Source: Oryzomonas sp. (GTDB lineage: Bacteria > Desulfobacterota > Desulfuromonadia > Geobacterales > Pseudopelobacteraceae). From it: 64,000 nt of DNA. The stretch lies in contig JARLHN010000044.1 in assembly GCA_031292255.1 (NCBI GenBank), forward strand, positions 1 to 64,000, given 5' to 3'. Position numbers and translations under genes: made by a program. The notes beneath the pieces are model-generated. The model was not told where the DNA came from. It was given only the letters and a program-made list of their open reading frames with translations, and did not search any database. Numbering within the stretch: the stretch's first letter is position 1; every line of letters begins with the position of its first letter. Below are positions 43,256 to 53,416 of the stretch, piece after piece.

Positions 43256-43866
43256 CTTAGCTCCGAGATTAACTCCTTGCACCAGAATTGCATGGTGTGA
43301 TCCCGTTTGTCGCCATCGGTTTCACGCCAGATAAAATGAGTGGTTATGCCTGAAAGATGGGTAAAACCGGTACGGGCAAGGAATCTTGTAATGGGTATGT
43401 AGTCACGCGGGCGTAAGGGGTGATCACCTGGGCGCTCAACGGTGGCGCAGATGAGTCTGTGGTAGCAGCCGAGAGAACGGATGTGGCTTTCCAATTGGTC
43501 AAGCAGCCTCTGGCCGAGTCCGCAATTGCGATAGCCTAAGCGAAAAAGCAGTTCCCCGACGTAATATATCTCATCGAGGGGAAATGATATCCCCGTAAAG
43601 ACGTCAATCATCTGTGCGCCTTCATGGATAAGAGGCATGCCTGTAGCCGCTCCAATTACCGCCAACCCGTCATAGGCCAATATGACACAGGCATCAGGTG
43701 CCTCGGCGTAGGTGCCCAGGTATGTGAGTTCATCTTCCCTCCTTCCTTGATAAAGATAGGGATACTCCGGGAAGATGTCGAGACGGAGCGTTGCCAGATC
43801 GTCCAGTACGTCTGCAATGGCAGTCCCAGTCAGCAATTGTTCGGTAATTTCCATATTGCCGTTCAT
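43249..43866 (-). CDS. GNAT family N-acetyltransferase, predicted
   Basis: 205 aa from ATG at 43866 (AAGAGGC ribosome site). The central part IYYVGELLFRLGYRNCGLGQRLLDQLESHIRSLG has the acetyl-CoA binding R/Q-x-x-G-x-G/A-like turn (YRNCGLGQRLL) followed by a Cys-His-Arg strand and FLARTGFTHL. Substrate unknown. The C-terminus abuts the truncated HigB remnant, and the final residues may have been supplied by the junction. Confidence 0.72.
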   Translation of the reverse strand: MNGNMEITEQLLTGTAIADVLDDLATLRLDIFPEYPYLYQGRREDELTYLGTYAEAPDACVILAYDGLAVIGAATGMPLIHEGAQMIDVFTGISFPLDEIYYVGELLFRLGYRNCGLGQRLLDQLESHIRSLGCYHRLICATVERPGDHPLRPRDYIPITRFLARTGFTHLSGITTHFIWRETDGDKRDHTMQFWCKELISELSG

Positions 43867-43939
43867 GCAGAGCCTCTTTACTGACGCCTGATCGTTCAAT
43901 CTCTGTGATCCCATACTTGTTTCAATGGGGAATAGTTAT

Positions 43940-44860
43940 CTATTCAATAGCGGACATTTGACGGAGTTTCGTGACATCACGCAACGGCGGCGCACCGAAC
44001 ATTCGATTGTATTCACGATTGAACTGAGATGGACTCTCATAGCCAACCTGAAATGCTGCGTTTGCAGCATCCATACGCTCTGCCAGCATTAAACGCCTGG
44101 CTTCCTGCAACCGCAGTCGCTTCTGGAACTGCAATGGGCTTAATGCGGTCATCGAACGGAAGTGATGATTAAACGTAGATGTGCTCATGCGGGCCAACGC
44201 AGCGAGTTCATCGATACTAAACGGCTCCGAAAAGTTAACCTTCAGCCAATCAATTGCCTGTGCAATCTGATGGCTCTGACTCCCCGCCGATGCTATCTGC
44301 CGCAAGCGTTCACCTTGCTCGCTCACAAGTAGACGGTAGATGATTTCTCTTTGTATAACAGGCGCAAGAATCGGGATATCCTTCTGCTCATCAAGCAAGT
44401 CGATTAACCTTTGAAAGGCATTGAGCAACGGCAGAGTCATCTCGCCGAGCACCAAGCCACGGCTTGATTGCTGTGTACGTGGTTGTGGGATGTTACTGTC
44501 AACCATCAGTTGTGAAATGACGCGCTGGTCAAGTTTATACACAAACCCCAGACAAGGCCTTTCCTGACTTGCTTCGACAATCTGCACCATAGTGGGTAGA
44601 TGTACTGATGCGATCAGAAAGTGGCGAGCATCATACACATAGGTGTCATCTCCGAGCAGCGCGCGCTTGGCCCCCTGAGCGACCAGGCAAATGCTTGGTT
44701 CGTACATGGCGATTTGCGGCTGGGTTGGCTCGTTTCGTTGATAAATTTGCAAGCCCGGAATTGCAGTCTCAATTATGTCATCTTTGTTGGCCCATCGAGC
44801 AATGCTATTGCCAAGAATTTCTGTCGCAACTTCCATACTCCCATTCTTAACATCCCGCAT
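43940..44860 (-). CDS. AraC family transcriptional regulator
   Basis: 306 aa. N-terminal AraC_N-type cupin (about 25-175) and C-terminal double HTH (about 200-295) with IDELAALARMSTSTFNHHFRSMTALSPLQFQKRLRL and AAFQVGYESPSQFNREYNRMFG split over two helices. Divergent from the SDR gene at 45049 with 188 bp between, so it probably controls the SDR-AKR-cupin-CMD-flavoprotein cluster. GAGG site upstream. Confidence 0.92.
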   Translation of the reverse strand: MRDVKNGSMEVATEILGNSIARWANKDDIIETAIPGLQIYQRNEPTQPQIAMYEPSICLVAQGAKRALLGDDTYVYDARHFLIASVHLPTMVQIVEASQERPCLGFVYKLDQRVISQLMVDSNIPQPRTQQSSRGLVLGEMTLPLLNAFQRLIDLLDEQKDIPILAPVIQREIIYRLLVSEQGERLRQIASAGSQSHQIAQAIDWLKVNFSEPFSIDELAALARMSTSTFNHHFRSMTALSPLQFQKRLRLQEARRLMLAERMDAANAAFQVGYESPSQFNREYNRMFGAPPLRDVTKLRQMSAIE

Positions 44861-45048
44861 AATGGCCTCTTTTCAAATGATTTCCTTCAATTGGATTTTA
44901 CCCGCACCAATTTAACGTTTCAACCAATTTTCAATGATTCGTCCTATTATGCAAGAAATTGACAAAATCGTTCTATCTGCCTTTGTTCGCTTAGAGTTAG
45001 GATACAATCATCAACTACGGTTGTCGGACGGATGAAAGGAGAATCATT

Positions 45049-45813
45049 ATGTACCTATCTTTTGAGAACAAAGTTGCACTAGTTACCGGAGCCGCCTCCG
45101 GGCTGGGCCTTGCGACAGCAAAGGCATTCGCGGAGGCTGGCGCTTCAGTGGTCCTGGCGGACTGGAATGAGAAGGCGGTGCATTCTGCATCTGAGGAATT
45201 GGCTGCCCAAGGTCACAAAACTCTCGCCATTCACTGCGACGTCTCTGATGACGCGCAGGTAGAAGCGATGGTTGAACAGGCTGTCGCCACTTTCGGTCAT
45301 CTGAATGCAGCCTATAATAATGCAGGCATTCAAAATATTCTCGCGGAAGCCGCTGACCAGACACGGGAAGATTTCGACCGAGTGATAGGAATCAATCTCC
45401 GCGGCGTGTGGAGTTGCATGAAGTTCGAGCTGCAACAGATGCGTAAGCAAGGAAGTGGCGCAATCGTCAACTGTTCGTCCCTTGGTGGCCTTGTGGGCGG
45501 TGCCGAGCGTGGGATCTATCACGCAGCGAAGCATGGAGTTATTGGGCTGACCAAAAGCGCGGCTCTCGAATATGCTGCACGGGGCATTCGGATAAACGCC
45601 GTATGTCCTGGGTTGATCTGGACGCCGATGGCAGACCGGATGGTTGCCTCCGGCCAGGGCGAAGCACTCGAAGCGATGACAAAGTGCATCCCAATGGGAC
45701 GGCATGGGCGTGCCGACGAAATTGCCGATATGGTACTGTTTCTTTGTAGTGAGGCAGCAAGCTACGTGACTGGCCAGTCCATCTCGGTGGACGGCGGATT
45801 CATCATGCGCTGA
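45049..45813 (+). CDS. SDR family oxidoreductase
   Basis: 254 aa, classical SDR: TGAASGLG (13-20), DV after beta-3, NNAG, catalytic Ser in NCSSLGG, YHAAK, and the C-terminal GQSISVDGG. Acidic residue after beta-2 (VLADWN) favours NAD(H). Ideal AAGGAG site. First gene of the cluster facing the AraC regulator. Substrate unknown. Confidence 0.92.
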   Translation: MYLSFENKVALVTGAASGLGLATAKAFAEAGASVVLADWNEKAVHSASEELAAQGHKTLAIHCDVSDDAQVEAMVEQAVATFGHLNAAYNNAGIQNILAEAADQTREDFDRVIGINLRGVWSCMKFELQQMRKQGSGAIVNCSSLGGLVGGAERGIYHAAKHGVIGLTKSAALEYAARGIRINAVCPGLIWTPMADRMVASGQGEALEAMTKCIPMGRHGRADEIADMVLFLCSEAASYVTGQSISVDGGFIMR

Positions 45814-45859
45814 AGGAAAGCTCACGAGATTCAACATTGAGGTCAACGCTTACGCGTGA

Positions 45860-46927
<1,068 letters not shown>

Positions 46928-47040
46928 AAACGTAATGATCTCGTCGTGAGCAACGAGATGCGTTTTCGGTTCGTCATTGATCTGATTTTTGACAAAGAAT
47001 GATGTTTCAGCTGGCCGCACAGGCAGATAAGGAGCCCATA

Positions 47041-47172
47041 ATGTGCACTAACTGCAACGAACCCAATAATGAACATAGTATTGCACTACCTGGTCGGTGT
47101 AAAACCCGCACTTTGGGAAACATGGAGGCTGCATTGGATTGGCTTCGACAGCCTGCACCAGAGAGGAGATAA
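47041..47172 (+). CDS. 43-aa Cys-containing small protein, predicted
   Basis: Found by reading the sequence: ATG at 47041 with AAGGAG 8 nt upstream, coding MCTNCNEPNNEHSIALPGRC then KTRTLGNMEAALDWLRQPAPERR and TAA. It ends one base before the cupin ATG, and the cupin ribosome site lies within its last codons, so it may be a leader or a coupled small protein. CxxC at the N-terminus could bind metal. No homologue recognised. Confidence 0.45.
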   Translation: MCTNCNEPNNEHSIALPGRCKTRTLGNMEAALDWLRQPAPERR

Positions 47173-47173
47173 A

Positions 47174-47686
47174 ATGAGATTTGCAGTAATGATTTTGTCG
47201 CTTTCACTTCTTGTGTCGGCAGATTCATTTGCAGGCCGGGCATCAGCCGACGAGGCAAGCAAACCGTCACAAACCATATTTCGGGCCGGTTCTCAGGCCT
47301 CCATCAAAGCACCTGCCAATTATTTTACCGGAAATGTTCGTATTGACCCGCTATTTTATGCGAATGATTCGGTACCCTTTTCCGGTGCGTATGTCACTTT
47401 CGAGCCAGGGGCCAGGTCCGCATGGCACACTCACCCGACTGGGCAGTACCTGTTGGTAACCGCTGGCGTTGGCCGCACACAAGTATGGGGAGGCCCTATT
47501 GAGGAAATCAAAGCGGGAGACGTAATCTGGTGCCCGCCAGGGGTAAAGCATTGGCACGGAGCCGCACCCGCCACTGCAATGACGCATATTGCCATCACGG
47601 GAACACACAACGGCAAGAACGTTGAATGGCTGGAAGAAGTCACCGATGAGCAATACAACGGCAAACAAGGGAGCAAGCATGAATAG
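47174..47686 (+). CDS. Secreted cupin-domain protein
   Basis: 170 aa from ATG at 47174 (AGGAG upstream). Signal peptide MRFAVMILSLSLLVSADSFA, then one cupin barrel with metal-ligand motifs WHTHPTGQYLLV and the second CPPGVKHWHGA. Same family as periplasmic cupins that accompany carboxymuconolactone decarboxylase-like proteins. The next gene overlaps the stop by 8 nt. Confidence 0.87.
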   Translation: MRFAVMILSLSLLVSADSFAGRASADEASKPSQTIFRAGSQASIKAPANYFTGNVRIDPLFYANDSVPFSGAYVTFEPGARSAWHTHPTGQYLLVTAGVGRTQVWGGPIEEIKAGDVIWCPPGVKHWHGAAPATAMTHIAITGTHNGKNVEWLEEVTDEQYNGKQGSKHE

Positions 47687-48410
47687 AAAAATCACCCTGT
47701 TCCTGACAATCATTCTTACCTTGATATTCGGCTTTGCCGCCATTTCGGGAGCACAAACCATGGACAAAAATCAGGCTTTGAGCGCGAAACAGCAAGGTAT
47801 CGTCACCATCGCGGCCTTTACCGCCAAGGGCGATATGGAAAAATTGAAATCAGCTTTGAATGAAGGTCTGGATGCAGGCTTGACCGTGAATGAAATCAAG
47901 GAGATCCTGGTTCAATTGTATGCTTATGCGGGATTCCCGCGCAGTTTAAATGGCCTTGGTGCTTTTATGGGTGTTATGGAAGAACGGCAGAAAAAAGGGA
48001 TTAAGGATGAAGCCGGCAAGGAGGCAAGCCCCTTTCCTGCCAATAAAAGCAGTATCGAGTTTGGAACGGAAATCCAGGCGCGCCTGGCAGGAAAGCCGGT
48101 CACCGGGCCGCTTTTTACATTCGCTCCCGCTATCGATCAGTTTTTGAAGGGACACCTGTTCGGCGATATCTTCGGTCGTGACAATCTGGACTTCCAGAGC
48201 AGGGAGATTGCCACCATTTCGGCTCTTGCCAACATGGAAGGTGTCAACTCGCAACTCCAGGCTCATTTTAACATTGGGTTTAATACCGGGTTGACTGAGG
48301 CGCAGTTGAGGAGCCTGATTTCCGTTCTCAATGCCAAAGTTTGTAAGAAAGAAGGCGAAAACGCCAAAGAGATATTTGGCAAGATTTTAGGCAGCAGAAA
48401 GCCTCTGTGA
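47679..48410 (+). CDS. Secreted carboxymuconolactone decarboxylase-like protein
   Basis: 243 aa from ATG at 47679. Signal peptide to about ISGAQT. Two CMD/AhpD-like helical halves, around 30-105 (GIVTIAAFTAKGD..LVQLYAYAGFPRSLNG) and 160-235 (REIATISALANMEGVNSQLQAH). No CxxC redox pair is present, so it is not an AhpD peroxidase. Periplasmic export of a CMD protein is typical of this cluster type. Reaction unknown. Confidence 0.87.
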   Translation: MNRKITLFLTIILTLIFGFAAISGAQTMDKNQALSAKQQGIVTIAAFTAKGDMEKLKSALNEGLDAGLTVNEIKEILVQLYAYAGFPRSLNGLGAFMGVMEERQKKGIKDEAGKEASPFPANKSSIEFGTEIQARLAGKPVTGPLFTFAPAIDQFLKGHLFGDIFGRDNLDFQSREIATISALANMEGVNSQLQAHFNIGFNTGLTEAQLRSLISVLNAKVCKKEGENAKEIFGKILGSRKPL

Positions 48411-48431
48411 GATGATTTGAAAGGATAAATT

Positions 48432-48971
48432 ATGGCAAAGAAGATACTGGTATTATCTGCAAGCCCCAGGAAGGGTGGTAATTCCGAACTGTTATGCGAC
48501 CAGTTCATTCGTGGGGCAGCAGAAGCAGGAAGTCTGGTGGATAAAATATTCGTATGTGATAAGCGAATCAATTACTGTACTGCCTGTGACGCCTGTCAAG
48601 GGAATGGCGGCAGGTGCGTCCAGAAGGATGATATGGCGGAAATCCTCGATAAGATGATCAGCGCTGACGTGCTCGTCATGGCAACGCCGGTCTATTTCTA
48701 TACGATGAATGCCCAGATGAAGACTTTGATTGACAGGACGTATGCACGGTATATCGCAGTGAGCAATAAGGAGATGTATTTCATAATGACCGCCGCTGTC
48801 GGTAATAAAAACTTGTTGGAAAGGACTCTTGAGTCATTCAGAGGTTTTACCACCTGCTTGAGCGGAGCCAAGGAAAAGGGTGTCATCTATGGAACCGGTG
48901 CCTGGAACAAAGGGGACATCAAAAAAAGCCCCGCTATGGATCAAGCGTATGAGATGGGAAAGTTTGTCTAG
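48432..48971 (+). CDS. Flavodoxin-family NAD(P)H-dependent oxidoreductase
   Basis: 179 aa. FMN-binding LSASPRKGGNSELL and ATPVYFYTMNAQMKT; a Cys-rich segment CTACDACQGNGGRC matches iron-sulfur flavoproteins/NADPH-dependent FMN reductases. Last gene of the AraC cluster. AAAGGA ribosome site. Electron donor/acceptor unknown; may bind a 4Fe-4S cluster through the Cys motif. Confidence 0.9.
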   Translation: MAKKILVLSASPRKGGNSELLCDQFIRGAAEAGSLVDKIFVCDKRINYCTACDACQGNGGRCVQKDDMAEILDKMISADVLVMATPVYFYTMNAQMKTLIDRTYARYIAVSNKEMYFIMTAAVGNKNLLERTLESFRGFTTCLSGAKEKGVIYGTGAWNKGDIKKSPAMDQAYEMGKFV

Positions 48972-49175
48972 GTTTGGAAACACCGGTAAGCCAATACGTT
49001 CCGGACGGAAATCTCAGTTCCGTCAAATCATCGCCGGTTGAAAAGCAGTTTCTGCCACTTATTTATCTATCGTTGAACACCGACCCAAAAGCTCATTTTT
49101 TTATATGGATGAATAAGGAGACTGAGAGAACCCTGATAATATTCAATTACTTGGAATACAAGTTCGCCAACACCT

Positions 49176-50357
49176 TTAACCCACTGCCTGCAACACGACG
49201 CACTTCAAGTACTCCGACTCCGGGAACGAGAGCAGGACCGGGTGGTCCGGGGCCTGGGACCGGGCCGTGACCAGGCGCACCTCGCGCCGGGCAAGGCGGG
49301 CGGCCTGCGCCAGCAGGTCGCGGAACGGTTCCCGGCCCATGTGATAGGAACAGGAGCAGGTGATCAGGTAGCCGCCCGGCTCCAGGAGTTCCAGGGCGCG
49401 GCGGTTGACGGTGAGATACCCCTTGGTCGCTTCGGCGATGTTCTTGCGGCTCTTGACAAAGGCCGGCGGGTCCATGACAATCACCCCGAAACGCCGCCCT
49501 TCGTGGTGCAGGGAACGCAGGCGCTCGAAGGCGTCGCACTCCTCGAAGACGGCCCTGCCCGCCAGGCCGTTCAACTCGGCGTTGCCGGCCGCCTGGGCCA
49601 CGGCCCGGGCCGAGATGTCGATCCCCAGGGCCGATGCGGCGCCGAAGGAGGCGGCATGCACGGCCCAACTCCCGGTGTAGCAGAAGCAGTCCAGCACCGC
49701 CTTCCCCCCGCAGACCCCCTTCAGCAGCAGATGGTTCTCCTTTTGATCCAGAAATCCGCCGGTCTTCTGCCCCTCCCGCAGGTTCACCTGGAAGCGGAGG
49801 CCGTTCTCCTCCATCTCCACCAGGTCGGGGATCTCGCCCGCCAGGACCTCCACACGCTCCTCCAACCCCTCCAGTAGCCTTACCCCCACGTCGTTGCGGG
49901 CAATGATCCCGGCCGGGGCAAAGAGCCTGTGCAGCGCCTCCAGCAAGATATCCCTGCGCCGGTCCATGCCTGCCGAAAGGAACTGCACCGACAGGCGGTC
50001 GCCGTACTTGTCCACCACCAGGCCGGGGAGAAAATCGCTCTCGCCGTACACGGCCCGGAAGGTGGCAAAGGCGGGATAGAGAGCCCGGCGGTGCGCCAGG
50101 GCAACGGCAATGCGCTTTTCGTAAAATTCAACGGAGTCCAGATCCTCCCGCCGGTGGGCAAGGAGACGAAAGGCGATCAGGGATCGGGGGTTGTAATGGC
50201 CGCAGCCGATGAAGCCGCCCCCTGCGTCGTACAGCTCGGCCGCCGCGCCGGGGCCGGTGTCTTCGCCGGCAACCTCCCGGATCTCGTTGCTGAAGGCCCA
50301 GGGATGGCCTGACTTGATGCGTTTTTCTTCGTTCTTGTGCAGGGTGATGCGAGTCAT
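49176..50357 (-). CDS. rlmI: Class I SAM-dependent rRNA methyltransferase (RlmI-like)
   Basis: 393 aa. N-terminal PUA domain (about 1-75, HPWAFSNEI), then EEA1-type linker and a Rossmann methyltransferase with DCFCYTGSWAVHAASFGA, GIDIS and VMDPPAFVKS. The DPPAF motif is that of RlmI and relatives that methylate a 23S rRNA cytosine at C5. GAGGAT site upstream. 48972-49175 between it and the flavoprotein has no gene. Confidence 0.88.
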   Translation of the reverse strand: MTRITLHKNEEKRIKSGHPWAFSNEIREVAGEDTGPGAAAELYDAGGGFIGCGHYNPRSLIAFRLLAHRREDLDSVEFYEKRIAVALAHRRALYPAFATFRAVYGESDFLPGLVVDKYGDRLSVQFLSAGMDRRRDILLEALHRLFAPAGIIARNDVGVRLLEGLEERVEVLAGEIPDLVEMEENGLRFQVNLREGQKTGGFLDQKENHLLLKGVCGGKAVLDCFCYTGSWAVHAASFGAASALGIDISARAVAQAAGNAELNGLAGRAVFEECDAFERLRSLHHEGRRFGVIVMDPPAFVKSRKNIAEATKGYLTVNRRALELLEPGGYLITCSCSYHMGREPFRDLLAQAARLARREVRLVTARSQAPDHPVLLSFPESEYLKCVVLQAVG

Positions 50358-50469
50358 GGCGGATCCTCAATGGGTAACCGGCTTTTGCAGATGCAACCGG
50401 GTTGGCGATAGTGCGCTGGTGTCGGCACGGCAGCTCATACGGCGTATCCGGCCGAGCGGGTGAAGGGGG

Positions 50470-51003
50470 TCAGCGGGGAGCGGTGCGCCTCAGCAGAGCC
50501 TCGGCGATGGTGATCCGCTCGGGCATGTCAAGGACATCCGACTGGGACAGAAAGAGCGCATTGACCGCCACCAGGAGCGTGTTCAGATTATCCACGTCGA
50601 TGATGACGGAGCCGGGGAGCGATTCGCTTTCGGTCAGGTTGCGGGGGCAATAGTCGATCCGCCGCTCCTGCCCGGTGCCGTAGATGATGGGGAGGCCGTG
50701 GGTGCGGCAGATGATCGGGCGGGCGCCATACAGCAGGCACAGATGGTTATGGAGCAGCGGGCACCGCTCACCTTCCGCATGTTCCCCCACGTGGCCACGG
50801 ATATCCTCCGCCTCCTTTTCGGGGAGCGCATCGAGGGCCGCGGCCAGGGCCGCCGCTTCCACCGGAAAGAGCGTAATGGCCGTACAGCAGGCGCTGCATC
50901 CCTCGGAGCAGGTGATCTGATCCTTCAAGACCTTAGCTATGCCGCTGCAGAGGGCATCGATGCGCGCTACCAGTTGGCGATAGTTATTCAGGAGCTCTTC
51001 CAT
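50470..51003 (-). CDS. YkgJ-family cysteine cluster protein
   Basis: 177 aa. Cys motifs CSEGCSACC, ICRTHG and DYCPRN provide ligands for a zinc or Fe-S centre as in the YkgJ family (CxxCxxxCC-type). Helical scaffold elsewhere. Function unproven. The ribosome site is weak. It lies upstream of the methyltransferase on the same strand, 112 bp apart. Confidence 0.85.
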   Translation of the reverse strand: MEELLNNYRQLVARIDALCSGIAKVLKDQITCSEGCSACCTAITLFPVEAAALAAALDALPEKEAEDIRGHVGEHAEGERCPLLHNHLCLLYGARPIICRTHGLPIIYGTGQERRIDYCPRNLTESESLPGSVIIDVDNLNTLLVAVNALFLSQSDVLDMPERITIAEALLRRTAPR

Positions 51004-51039
51004 ATATGAGGATTACCACATACGGGAAAAAAAGAAAAG

Positions 51040-51250
51040 GGGGGCAAACGCCGCTGCCCCCGGATATGATCCTCGCCCCCCCCCTGCCCTTTAGGCCCCA
51101 GAGGGTCCTCCTTATCGCGTAGGGAAATATCTGGGTTTATTCCTCCCCTCCTAGCTTAGGAGGGGACGGGGGTGGTAGCCATCCACAGATCACCACCCCC
51201 TGACCCCCTCCTAAACTAGGAGGGGGAAAACTGCGCGTCATTTTATTCAG
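51040..51250. repeat. Composite GC-rich repeat cluster
   Basis: Contains TTTAGGCCCCAGAGGGTCCT (family E module) and two near-inverted CTCCCCTCCTAGCTTAGGAGGGG / CCCCCTCCTAAACTAGGAGGGGG hairpins flanking CACCACCCCC. Fills the gap between the YkgJ gene and the quinone oxidoreductase gene; no coding. Confidence 0.65.
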
Positions 51251-51277
51251 GTGAACCCGCTGGGAGAGGGAATCCTG

Positions 51278-52264
51278 CTATTGTATCTTCAGTACGATCT
51301 TGCCGAAATGCTTGTCCTCTTCCATCATGCGGTGGGCATCCGCCACCTGGTCGATGGCAAAGACCTTTTCGATGATCGGCGTCACGGTACGGTCGGCGAA
51401 CTTGGGCAGGGCTCGGCGGGTGAACTCTGCAACGATCTCCCCCTTTTCCGCAACCGGCCGGGAGCGGAGCACGGAGCCGATGATCTGCTGCCGCTTCACC
51501 ATCATCAGGGCCAGATTGAGCTCGGCCTTGATGCCGCTGGTAACGCCGATGACAACCAGCCGCCCCTTGTAGGCCAGGGAGTTCATGTCGGGCGCCAGGT
51601 ACTTGGCCCCCACATGGTCCAGAATCAGGTCCACGCCTTTCTTGTTGGTGTACTCCTTCACTGCCTCGGTAAAATCCGGGGTCTCGCGGAAATTGATCAG
51701 GAAATCCGCGCCCACCTGCCTGACCCGCTCCATCTTCTCCGGCGAAGCGGTCACGATCAGCTTGCAGGCCGGAGCAAGGGCGCGGCAGAGCTGGATCGCC
51801 GCCGTGTTGACACCGCCCCCGCCGCCGTGCAGGATGGCGGTCTGTCGGTCCTGGAACTCGCCGATGATGAAGACGTTCAGAAACGCGGTGATGTAGGACT
51901 CACAGACGCAGGCCGCCTCCTCGAAAGACATGGAGTCCGGTATGGCCATCAGGTGGCAGGCATAGGCCACGGCATACTCGGCGTATCCGCCCCCCCCCAC
52001 CAGGGACATGACCCGCTGCCCCGCCTGCCAGCCGCTGACGCCCGGCCCCAACTCCTCGATGACGCCCGCGACCTCCAGGCCCAGGATCTCCGAATCCCCC
52101 GGAGGAGGGGGATATTTCCCCTCGCGCTGCACCAGGTCGGGACGGTTGATACTGGTGGCATGCACCTTGACCAGCACCTGCCCTTCACCGGGCACGGGAC
52201 GTTCCACCTCTCCCACCTTGAGCACCTCAATACCGCCGAATCCTTCCATCAAAACCGCTTTCAT
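51278..52264 (-). CDS. NAD(P)H-quinone oxidoreductase (zeta-crystallin / PIG3 type)
   Basis: 328 aa, MDR superfamily without zinc ligands. GLEVAGVIEELG, LVGGGGYAEYAVA and the cofactor motif ILHGGGGGVNTAAIQLC; SIRKxG-type block near the middle. The LHGGGGGVN loop replaces the usual GxGxxG form. PIG3-type enzymes reduce quinones with NADPH. GGAGG site upstream. Monocistronic. Confidence 0.88.
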   Translation of the reverse strand: MKAVLMEGFGGIEVLKVGEVERPVPGEGQVLVKVHATSINRPDLVQREGKYPPPPGDSEILGLEVAGVIEELGPGVSGWQAGQRVMSLVGGGGYAEYAVAYACHLMAIPDSMSFEEAACVCESYITAFLNVFIIGEFQDRQTAILHGGGGGVNTAAIQLCRALAPACKLIVTASPEKMERVRQVGADFLINFRETPDFTEAVKEYTNKKGVDLILDHVGAKYLAPDMNSLAYKGRLVVIGVTSGIKAELNLALMMVKRQQIIGSVLRSRPVAEKGEIVAEFTRRALPKFADRTVTPIIEKVFAIDQVADAHRMMEEDKHFGKIVLKIQ

Positions 52265-52370
52265 AGCCCTAACCTCCTGATATGCATATGGTTGACATAT
52301 TCCTCAAAACCCTGTTTGGCCGTTGAATGTACCCACTTCCCGTTATTTTGTAAACACAAAACCTGAACCT

Positions 52371-52532
52371 GTGACACCTGAACGGCGGAGCGAGCGTCAT
52401 GCCGGAGTCAAACGCCGGCCGTGAAGTACCATGCCGTGCGTCCTCCGTCTTGGAGTAGACACTGCCGACAACGCAGAGACTGAGGCATGGGGGCGAGCGA
52501 AGCCGCGAGGGCGTCACGGGTTCAGGCGTCAC
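52371..52532. repeat. 162-bp MITE-like element, family D, with terminal inverted repeats
   Basis: Left end GTGACACCTGAAC and right end GTTCAGGCGTCAC are inverted with one mismatch over 13 bp. The interior is related to 39658-39797 in mosaic blocks. It contains no ORF. Flanking bases give no clean target duplication by eye. It lies 80 bp before surE. Confidence 0.8.
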
Positions 52533-52611
52533 ACAGGAACAGCGCCTTGATTTATGCCACGTTCCGTGCGATAAATATTATCCTATATATTCCATCACAG
52601 GATGTATCCAC

Positions 52612-53355
52612 ATGAACATTATGGTCACCAACGACGACGGTATCCACGCCCCCGGCATCCTGGCCCTGGCCGCGGCCCTGGGCGAACTGGGCACCGTCAC
52701 GGTCGTGGCCCCGGACCGCGAACGGAGCGCTGCCGGCCATTCCCTGACCCTGCACTCGCCGCTGCGGGTCTTCGAGCTGCACAAGGGTTTTTTTGCCGTG
52801 GACGGCACGCCGACCGACTGCGTCAACATGGGCATTCACAGCCTGCTGCCCACAAGGCCCGACCTGGTGGTGTCCGGCATCAACCACGGCCCCAACCTGG
52901 GGGACGACGTGACCTACTCGGGCACCGTGGCCGCTGCCATGGAGGCCAACCTCATGGGCATCCCGGCGATTGCCGTCTCCCTGGCAACCTATGAACGCCA
53001 CGGCCACTTCGACGCCGCCGCCGGGGTGGCTCTGCGGATCGCCCGCCAGGTCCTGACCAACGGACTGCCGGCCGACACCTTCATCAACGTCAACATCCCC
53101 GACTGCCCGGCAGAGGAGATGCAGCCCACCCTCGTCACCCGACAAGGCAAACGCTCCTTCACGGGCACGATCATCGACAAGACCGACCCCCGCGGCCGCA
53201 AATACTACTGGATCGGCAGCGAGGAACCGGCCTTCAACGACGACGTGGGTACCGACATCCACGCCCTCAACCGCAGACATGTCTCCATCACCCCGCTGCA
53301 CCTGGACATGACCAATTACGAATCCATGAAGGTTCTTTCCCAATGGTCCCTGTGA
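52612..53355 (+). CDS. surE: 5'/3'-nucleotidase SurE
   Basis: 247 aa. NDDGIHAPG with metal-binding Asp pair (D8, D9), APDRERSAAGHS, and NHGPNLGDDVTYSGTVAAAMEA are diagnostic. Dephosphorylates nucleoside monophosphates; stress survival. AGGATG site. It begins the surE-pcm-rpoS group. Confidence 0.95.
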   Translation: MNIMVTNDDGIHAPGILALAAALGELGTVTVVAPDRERSAAGHSLTLHSPLRVFELHKGFFAVDGTPTDCVNMGIHSLLPTRPDLVVSGINHGPNLGDDVTYSGTVAAAMEANLMGIPAIAVSLATYERHGHFDAAAGVALRIARQVLTNGLPADTFINVNIPDCPAEEMQPTLVTRQGKRSFTGTIIDKTDPRGRKYYWIGSEEPAFNDDVGTDIHALNRRHVSITPLHLDMTNYESMKVLSQWSL

Positions 53356-53416
53356 CGCGGCTGGACATGCCCCCTGGCCTCTGGTATAGTCTCCTTTTTC
53401 CACGGGGCACACACGC

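Noticed and set aside
51251-52366. 371-codon plus-strand frame opposite the quinone oxidoreductase
   Set aside because: Antisense shadow caused by GC-rich codon use; the minus strand encodes a complete MDR enzyme.
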